Shown: piece by piece, positions 5,842-9,666 of the stretch
Position numbering within the stretch: the stretch's first letter is position 1
How the letters are laid out: the number at the start of each line of letters is the position of its first letter
NCBI GenBank assembly: GCA_934615645.1
Contig: CAKTTR010000066.1
Location: 1-9,666, forward strand
From: an uncultured Oscillospiraceae bacterium
Lineage (GTDB): Bacteria; Bacillota; Clostridia; Oscillospirales; Oscillospiraceae
Direction: 5' to 3'
Length of the DNA: 9,666 bases
Translations under genes and position numbers: made by a program
Notes under the pieces: generated by a model
Databases searched by the model: none
Told to the model about the DNA's origin: nothing
The model's input: only the letters and a program-made list of their open reading frames with translations

Positions 5842-6744
5842 TTATTTCGTCAGCTGCGCGTCGACATAGTCAAAGCCGAGGCGCTGCACGGTATTGGCAA
5901 AGCGTTCGCCGGGCTTGCCTTCTGTGCGGAAGAGCTCGATGGCGCGGGCGATGACGTCCATCACCTCGTCTTCCGAGGTGAAAATCTTCGACAGGGGCTG
6001 GCCGTCAGCGGTTTTCTTGCCCCAGTGGCCGCCGATATAGATCCGGTAGCCGTGGCGGTATTCCGTAAAGACGCCGAAGGGACACTTGCCGTCGCAGCGG
6101 CCGCAGTGATTGCAGAGATCTTCATCGACAAAGATCTTGCCGTCCACGACCTGGGGGACATGGATGGGACATGCCTCCATGATCTTGCACTTTTTGCAGC
6201 CGTGGCATTTGGAAAGATCCGGGACAGGGACCTTCTGCCCGACGATGCCCAAGTCGTTCAGATTTGGTTTGATGCAGTTATTGGGGCAACCGCCGACGCC
6301 GATCTTGAATTTGTGGGGCAGGGGGGTGTCGTGATAGCCCAGGTAGAAGCGCTCGTGGATCTTCTGGCTCAGATCGTAGGTGTCGATCAGGCCATACTGG
6401 CAGGTCGTGCCCTTGCAGGAGACGACAGGGCGGACCAGCGGGCCGGTGCCGCCGGTCGTGATGCCGTGGGCGGCCAAGAAGTCGATGAGCGGCTGGATGT
6501 TTTCATATTTGACGCCCTGGATCTCAAAGGTCAGCCGGGTCGTCAGCGCGACGGTGCCGGAGCCGAATTTGTCCGCTGCGTCGGCGATGATTCGGTGCTG
6601 CTCCGTGCTGATCCGGCCGTTGCCGGTGATGGTGCGGACATTGAAGACGTCCGGATAGCGCTTATCCCGCAGGCAGCCCAGGAGCTTGACGCGCTTGATC
6701 TCCTCCGGGGAGATCTGCGTTGCGGTGCTGGTTTCTTTCTTCAT
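5842..6744 (-). CDS. Siroheme/4Fe-4S sulfite- or nitrite-reductase-like protein fused to a 2[4Fe-4S] ferredoxin domain
   Basis: This 300-residue protein resembles AsrC and DsrAB-type reductases (the COG2221 group), which reduce sulfite or nitrite at a coupled siroheme-[4Fe-4S] centre. A nitrite/sulfite reductase ferredoxin-like half-domain occupies about 17-95. The siroheme-cluster cysteines follow: C110 and C115 (CKGTTC) and C153 and C157 (GGCPNNC). A bacterial ferredoxin insert holds two further cluster motifs: C180, C183, C186, C192, and C211, C214, C217, C221. Only one reductase repeat is present, unlike the two-repeat assimilatory enzymes. The start is an ATG at 6744 with AAGGAGG eight bases upstream. 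It has its own promoter; no asrA, asrB or siroheme-synthesis gene is visible in the window, so the electron donor is unknown. Sulfite is the more likely substrate by family resemblance, but nitrite or another role cannot be excluded. Confidence 0.85.
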   Translation of the reverse strand: MKKETSTATQISPEEIKRVKLLGCLRDKRYPDVFNVRTITGNGRISTEQHRIIADAADKFGSGTVALTTRLTFEIQGVKYENIQPLIDFLAAHGITTGGTGPLVRPVVSCKGTTCQYGLIDTYDLSQKIHERFYLGYHDTPLPHKFKIGVGGCPNNCIKPNLNDLGIVGQKVPVPDLSKCHGCKKCKIMEACPIHVPQVVDGKIFVDEDLCNHCGRCDGKCPFGVFTEYRHGYRIYIGGHWGKKTADGQPLSKIFTSEDEVMDVIARAIELFRTEGKPGERFANTVQRLGFDYVDAQLTK

Positions 6745-6775
6745 AGGATCGGCCTCCTTGTGGCGGTAGAGGGGC

Positions 6776-6800
6776 GGCGGGCTGCAGCTACAGGCCCGCC
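6776..6800. promoter_or_regulatory. GC-rich hairpin in the leader of the siroheme reductase gene
   Basis: GGCGGG (6776-6781) pairs with CCCGCC (6795-6800), with an inner CTG/CAG extension past a one-base bulge. It sits in the roughly 100-base leader of the minus-strand reductase mRNA. In that direction no T-tract follows. On the plus strand the hairpin is followed by TTTTCTTT (6801-6808), so it has terminator shape for the strand that carries no gene here. Its role is unclear. Confidence 0.4.
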
Positions 6801-6848
6801 TTTTCTTTAAAACTCTTATGGGGCACTTTGCGTCCATTCGTTGCAACT

Positions 6849-6877
6849 ATTATAGCACGCGGCCCGGGGGAAATCAA
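6849..6877 (-). promoter_or_regulatory. Predicted promoter of the siroheme reductase gene
   Basis: On the minus strand TTGATT (6872-6877) and a perfect TATAAT (6849-6854) are 17 bases apart, with TGC before the -10. The -35 begins only 11 bases beyond the stop codon of the upstream CFI-box gene. This is one of the best promoter matches in the window. Confidence 0.78.
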
Positions 6878-6888
6878 CTTTGGTTGTT

Positions 6889-7836
6889 TTACTGCAGATA
6901 TTGGCGCTCCAACCGGCGGACCATCTGGGTGTAGAGCTGCTTGCAGCGGCCCGGGTCGCCAGCCTGTAGGGCGGCATAGCAGGGGGAGAGATAGTCCCGC
7001 CGCAGCGCGGCGTAGCGGGCCGGGGCGTCGTCCGCATATTGCAGATGCAGGACGATGGCCGGGGCGATCTCGTAATATTCCTCGATCAGCGCGGGTCCGT
7101 CGGGCTGCTGGGAGAGCCAGCCGTCGCGGAAGCGGCGGAAGGCGGTCAGCTCGGCGCAGTCGTCGGGCTTGCCTTCGGCCTCGCAGACTGCCGTCGTGAT
7201 AAAGCACAGCCAGCGCTTGCGGAAGCCGCTGACAAGGTCGTCATAGCTGGCCAGGGTAAAGGGCGACTTGGGGTAGCGCGCCATCCAAAGGGTGTGCAGG
7301 CGCTTGGCAAAGGGACAGGAGATTGTCCAATTCCCCCGGCTGAGCATCGGGACTAGGAACAGGGCAATGGTGAATTTTGCGTTGTCGACGATGCGGGCCT
7401 GCCGTGCGCGGCTGTTCCAGCCCTTTTGGGCGGCGAACCAATCGTTCAGCTGCTGTATCAGATCCTCTGCGCCCAGCTCGGCCCATTCGGCCCGGCGGTC
7501 CGGTTCAATGCGGGCGCACTGGTCTAAGTGGTCAAAGGCGGGGCGGCAGGCGTCCAGATATGCGTCAGAGTATTTGGAAAACTCGGAGCGGGTGACTTTC
7601 TTAAAGCTGTCCGGGAAATTGGTCACGCAGGCCAAGACCAGGTCGGAAAAGGCGGCAAACTCCTCCGCTGTGTCACCTTCGACGGCGGGCATGGGGGCGG
7701 GGGCATCTGCCAGCAGCTGCGCTTGGGTCAGCTTTGTCGCGCAGTACATGCAGGCGAAGCGGGGAAGCTCCCCGGGGATCTGCAGCTTCTTTCCGCATTT
7801 GGGGCAATAACCAATGATCTGTTCTGCATCTGCCAT
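6889..7836 (-). CDS. Zinc-ribbon and CFI-box domain protein of unknown function
   Basis: This 315-residue protein has an N-terminal zinc ribbon (C11-x2-C14 and C29-x2-C32, with CPKCGKKL at 11-18). A central region of about 165 residues follows that I do not recognise, and then a CFI-box segment. That segment reads CFITTAVC at 211-218, then LTAFRRFRDGWL (230-241), PDG (245-247) and EEYYEIAP (252-259). This matches the pattern of the CFI-box C-terminal domain found in otherwise unrelated bacterial proteins. There is no signal peptide and no convincing membrane helix, so a cytosolic location is likely. The start at 7836 is chosen because GAGGT stands eight bases upstream; a GTG at 7908 in the same frame overlaps the predicted promoter. 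It has its own promoter, and no terminator is evident after its stop, so it may be partly co-transcribed with the siroheme reductase gene. No function is known to me. Confidence 0.82.
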   Translation of the reverse strand: MADAEQIIGYCPKCGKKLQIPGELPRFACMYCATKLTQAQLLADAPAPMPAVEGDTAEEFAAFSDLVLACVTNFPDSFKKVTRSEFSKYSDAYLDACRPAFDHLDQCARIEPDRRAEWAELGAEDLIQQLNDWFAAQKGWNSRARQARIVDNAKFTIALFLVPMLSRGNWTISCPFAKRLHTLWMARYPKSPFTLASYDDLVSGFRKRWLCFITTAVCEAEGKPDDCAELTAFRRFRDGWLSQQPDGPALIEEYYEIAPAIVLHLQYADDAPARYAALRRDYLSPCYAALQAGDPGRCKQLYTQMVRRLERQYLQ

Positions 7837-7844
7837 GTGCAATG

Positions 7845-7849
7845 ACCTC
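7845..7849 (-). promoter_or_regulatory. Ribosome binding site for the zinc-ribbon/CFI-box gene
   Basis: GAGGT on the minus strand lies eight bases before the ATG at 7836. It favours this start over the in-frame ATG at 7851 and GTG at 7908, which lack a site. Confidence 0.6.
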
Positions 7850-7898
7850 ATTTCCCGGCTGGGCAGCCGTATTCTTGCCACGTGGGCGACTCTCTTAT

Positions 7899-7927
7899 AT
7901 TTTTTCACAAATTCTCCAGCCTGTCAA
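7899..7927 (-). promoter_or_regulatory. Predicted promoter of the zinc-ribbon/CFI-box gene
   Basis: A perfect TTGACA (7922-7927, minus strand) is followed after 17 bases by AAAAAT (7899-7904), with TGA directly before it as an extended -10. The -35 is consensus but the -10 is weak. The site lies between the ileS terminator and the gene, giving a leader of about 55 bases. Confidence 0.58.
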
Positions 7928-7949
7928 TGCTGATTTTTGCAATGCACCA

Positions 7950-8001
7950 CAAAAATTTAAAAAGAAAAGCTTCCCGGAAGTCAACACTTCCGGGAAGCTT
8001 T
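7950..8001 (-). terminator. Intrinsic terminator of ileS
   Basis: The arms 7966-7980 and 7987-8001 form a perfect 15-bp inverted repeat around a 6-base loop. In the minus direction it is followed by a T-rich run (TTCTTTTTAAATTTTT, 7965-7950). It starts 17 bases beyond the ileS stop codon. Confidence 0.9.
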
Positions 8002-8018
8002 GTAACACAGGGGATAAC

Positions 8019-9666
8019 TTAGGCTTCCAGCTCCTCCGCGGGGATAAGCGCCATGACCTGGGCGCAGCGGGGGCAAAGACCCTCGGCATTGGGCTCCAGG
8101 GTGTGCATCCAGCAGCGGGGGCACTTTGTGCCGGCGGCTTCGCAGACCTCGATGGTCAGGCCCGGGAAGGCAGCGCTGTCTTTGACGACGTTTCTGCGAT
8201 CCGGCGTGCCATCGCAGAAGCTGACGCGGGAGACGATGAACAGCTCTGCCAGGTCCAGGTCCCGGATTGCATCCAGCGCAGTTTTAGCATCGCCCTGGCA
8301 ATAGAGGTTGACCTGGGCTTCCAGCGCCTTGCCGATGCGCTTGTCTGCCCGGGCAGCTTCGAGGACGGTATTGACCTCGGAGCGGACGGCGATGAGGGTA
8401 TCCCACTTGGCCATCGCGTCTGCGGGCAGGGCGTACTGGGTGTAGGGCTTGCTCATCTCGTTGAGCAGAATATTGCGGGCGTCCTCGCCGTCGCGGTGGG
8501 GCATGGCCAGCCAGATCTCGTTGCAGGTGAAGGCGAGGATCGGCGCAAACATCTTGGCCATGGCGTCGAGGATCAGGTACAGGGCGGTCTGGGCACTGCG
8601 GCGGGCCAGGCTGTTGCGGCCATCGCAGTACAGGCGGTCCTTGATGATATCCAGATAGAACGAGGAGAGAACGACGACACAGAAATCATTGATGGCGTGG
8701 GAGACGGTGTGGAATTCGTAGTCGCAGTAGGCCGCTTCCACCTTTTCCATCAGGGCGTTGCACTTGGTCATGGCCCAGCGGTCCAGCTCCAGCATATCCG
8801 CCGGGGCGACGAGATGGGCGGGGTCAAAGTCCACCAGGTTATCCAGGCAGTATTTGCTGGTGTTGCGGAATTTCAGGTAGCTCTGGCTCAGCTGCTTGAA
8901 GATGTCCTTCGAGCAGCGGACATCGGCGTGGTAGTCCGAAGAGCCGGCCCACAGGCGCAGCATATCCGCGCCGAATTCCTTGATGATCTCGTTGGGGTCC
9001 ATGCCGTTGCCCAGGCTCTTGTGCATGGCGCGGCCTTCGCCGTCGACCGTCCAGCCGTGGGTCAGGCATTCCTTGAAGGGCGCGCCCTTGCCGAAGGCGC
9101 CGACGGCGGTCAGCAGGCTGCTCTGGAACCAGCCGCGGTACTGGTCCGCGCCTTCGATATACATGTCTGCAGGCCAGAAGCCCTGGTCCAGCTGCATGGA
9201 GGCCACGTGGGAGGAGCCGGAGTCAAACCAGCCGTCCAGCGTGTCCGTCTCTTTTTCGAATTTTGTGCCGCCACAGTGGGGGCAGGTGAAGCCCTCAGGC
9301 AGGATCTCCGCTTCGTCCAGCTCAAACCAGGCGTTGCTGCCCTTGGCGGCAAACAGCTTGGAGATGGCGTCGATGCTTTCATCGTTGCAGATGGGCTTGC
9401 CGCAGTCCTTGCAGTAGACGACGGGGATGGGCAGGCCCCAGCGGCGCTGACGGGAGATGCACCAGTCGGCGCGCTCCCGGATCATGGCGATCATGCGCTC
9501 CTTGCCCCAGGCCGGGAGCCAGCGGATGTTGTCGCAGGCCTTGACGGCGTCGTCCTTAAAGGATTCGACGGAGCAGAACCACTGGGGGGTGGCGCGGAAG
9601 ATGATGGGGTGCTTGCAGCGCCAGCAGTGGGGGTAGCTATGGACGATCTCTTCCGAGGCGAAGAGG
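8019..9666 (-). CDS. ileS: Isoleucyl-tRNA synthetase, C-terminal 548 codons (runs off the window edge)
   Basis: The enzyme charges tRNA-Ile with isoleucine in the cytosol. The frame is open from the window edge at 9666 to the TAA at 8019; the N-terminal half with the HIGH motif lies outside. The visible part begins in the classic HSYPHCWRCKHP and FRATPQWF region. It continues through WCISRQRRWGLPIPV, LDGWFDSGSSH and YIEGADQYRGWFQSSLL, then the KMSKS loop at 9015-9029, the anticodon-binding domain, and a C-terminal zinc knuckle with CPRCW and CPRC close to the end. The KMSKS loop reads A-M-H-K-S followed by LGN, keeping the second lysine. Two additional CxxC pairs (YCKDCGK and CPHCGG) flank the insert before the WFDSG block. 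The C-terminal zinc knuckle marks the bacterial-type IleRS. Internal ATGs such as 9494 are not starts, because family similarity continues upstream without a break. Confidence 0.97.
   Translation of the reverse strand, partial: LFASEEIVHSYPHCWRCKHPIIFRATPQWFCSVESFKDDAVKACDNIRWLPAWGKERMIAMIRERADWCISRQRRWGLPIPVVYCKDCGKPICNDESIDAISKLFAAKGSNAWFELDEAEILPEGFTCPHCGGTKFEKETDTLDGWFDSGSSHVASMQLDQGFWPADMYIEGADQYRGWFQSSLLTAVGAFGKGAPFKECLTHGWTVDGEGRAMHKSLGNGMDPNEIIKEFGADMLRLWAGSSDYHADVRCSKDIFKQLSQSYLKFRNTSKYCLDNLVDFDPAHLVAPADMLELDRWAMTKCNALMEKVEAAYCDYEFHTVSHAINDFCVVVLSSFYLDIIKDRLYCDGRNSLARRSAQTALYLILDAMAKMFAPILAFTCNEIWLAMPHRDGEDARNILLNEMSKPYTQYALPADAMAKWDTLIAVRSEVNTVLEAARADKRIGKALEAQVNLYCQGDAKTALDAIRDLDLAELFIVSRVSFCDGTPDRRNVVKDSAAFPGLTIEVCEAAGTKCPRCWMHTLEPNAEGLCPRCAQVMALIPAEELEA

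Noticed and set aside
5791..6810. Plus-strand open frame of 339 codons across the siroheme reductase gene
   Set aside because: It begins inside the bidirectional terminator region right after tex and is the complement of a strongly supported iron-sulfur protein.
6745..6846. Upstream extension of the siroheme reductase frame to an ATG at 6846
   Set aside because: That ATG lies at the predicted transcription start, the extension is low in similarity and runs through the leader hairpin. The ATG at 6744 has an ideal AAGGAGG.
1..9666. Search for a defence system, mobile element, CRISPR array or prophage
   Set aside because: No transposase, integrase, nuclease-helicase set, direct repeat array or attachment-like repeat was seen; gene content and codon style are uniform and look like core chromosome.

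Overview
The window is a GC-rich stretch of ordinary chromosome from a low-GC-phylum anaerobe, most likely a gut Clostridia member of the Oscillospiraceae/Ruminococcaceae type. The reasons are AGGAGG-type ribosome sites, a DUF1653 protein, an IreB-like (UPF0297) protein, a clostridial-type IleRS with an A-M-H-K-S signature, a small ferredoxin-fused siroheme reductase, and intrinsic terminators with T-tracts. The genus assignment is an inference. I see no RNA genes, insertion sequences, integrases, CRISPR arrays, prophage or long repeats.

Layout: positions 1-223 hold the start of a DUF1653 gene on the minus strand, cut by the window edge. A divergent promoter region (224-456) separates it from a plus-strand nitroreductase (457-972), which ends at a strong hairpin terminator. 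A short plus-strand gene (1108-1347) encodes a divergent IreB-family protein. Its 3' end overlaps, tail to tail, the end of a minus-strand pair: a MATE transporter (2081-3460) followed by an RluA-type pseudouridine synthase (1319-2023). Divergent from the MATE gene is tex (3632-5791), a 719-residue Tex/S1 RNA-binding protein. Tex converges on a siroheme/4Fe-4S sulfite-reductase-like gene (5842-6744, minus), and the two share a near-perfect bidirectional terminator. Upstream on the same strand lie a zinc-ribbon plus CFI-box protein of unknown function (6889-7836) and the C-terminal 548 codons of ileS (8019-9666), which has its own terminator.

Functionally the window mixes housekeeping (ileS, tex, rRNA modification) with redox genes (nitroreductase, siroheme reductase) and a transporter. 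Only MATE-rluA looks like a compact operon; the CFI-box gene may also read through into the reductase gene. The six promoters proposed here all carry a TG dinucleotide one base upstream of the -10 hexamer. The points most worth a second look are the IreB-like protein, which keeps the family core but has lost the N-terminal threonine segment, the antisense arrangement around it, and the uncharacterised CFI-box protein. I found no clear multi-gene defence or mobile system.
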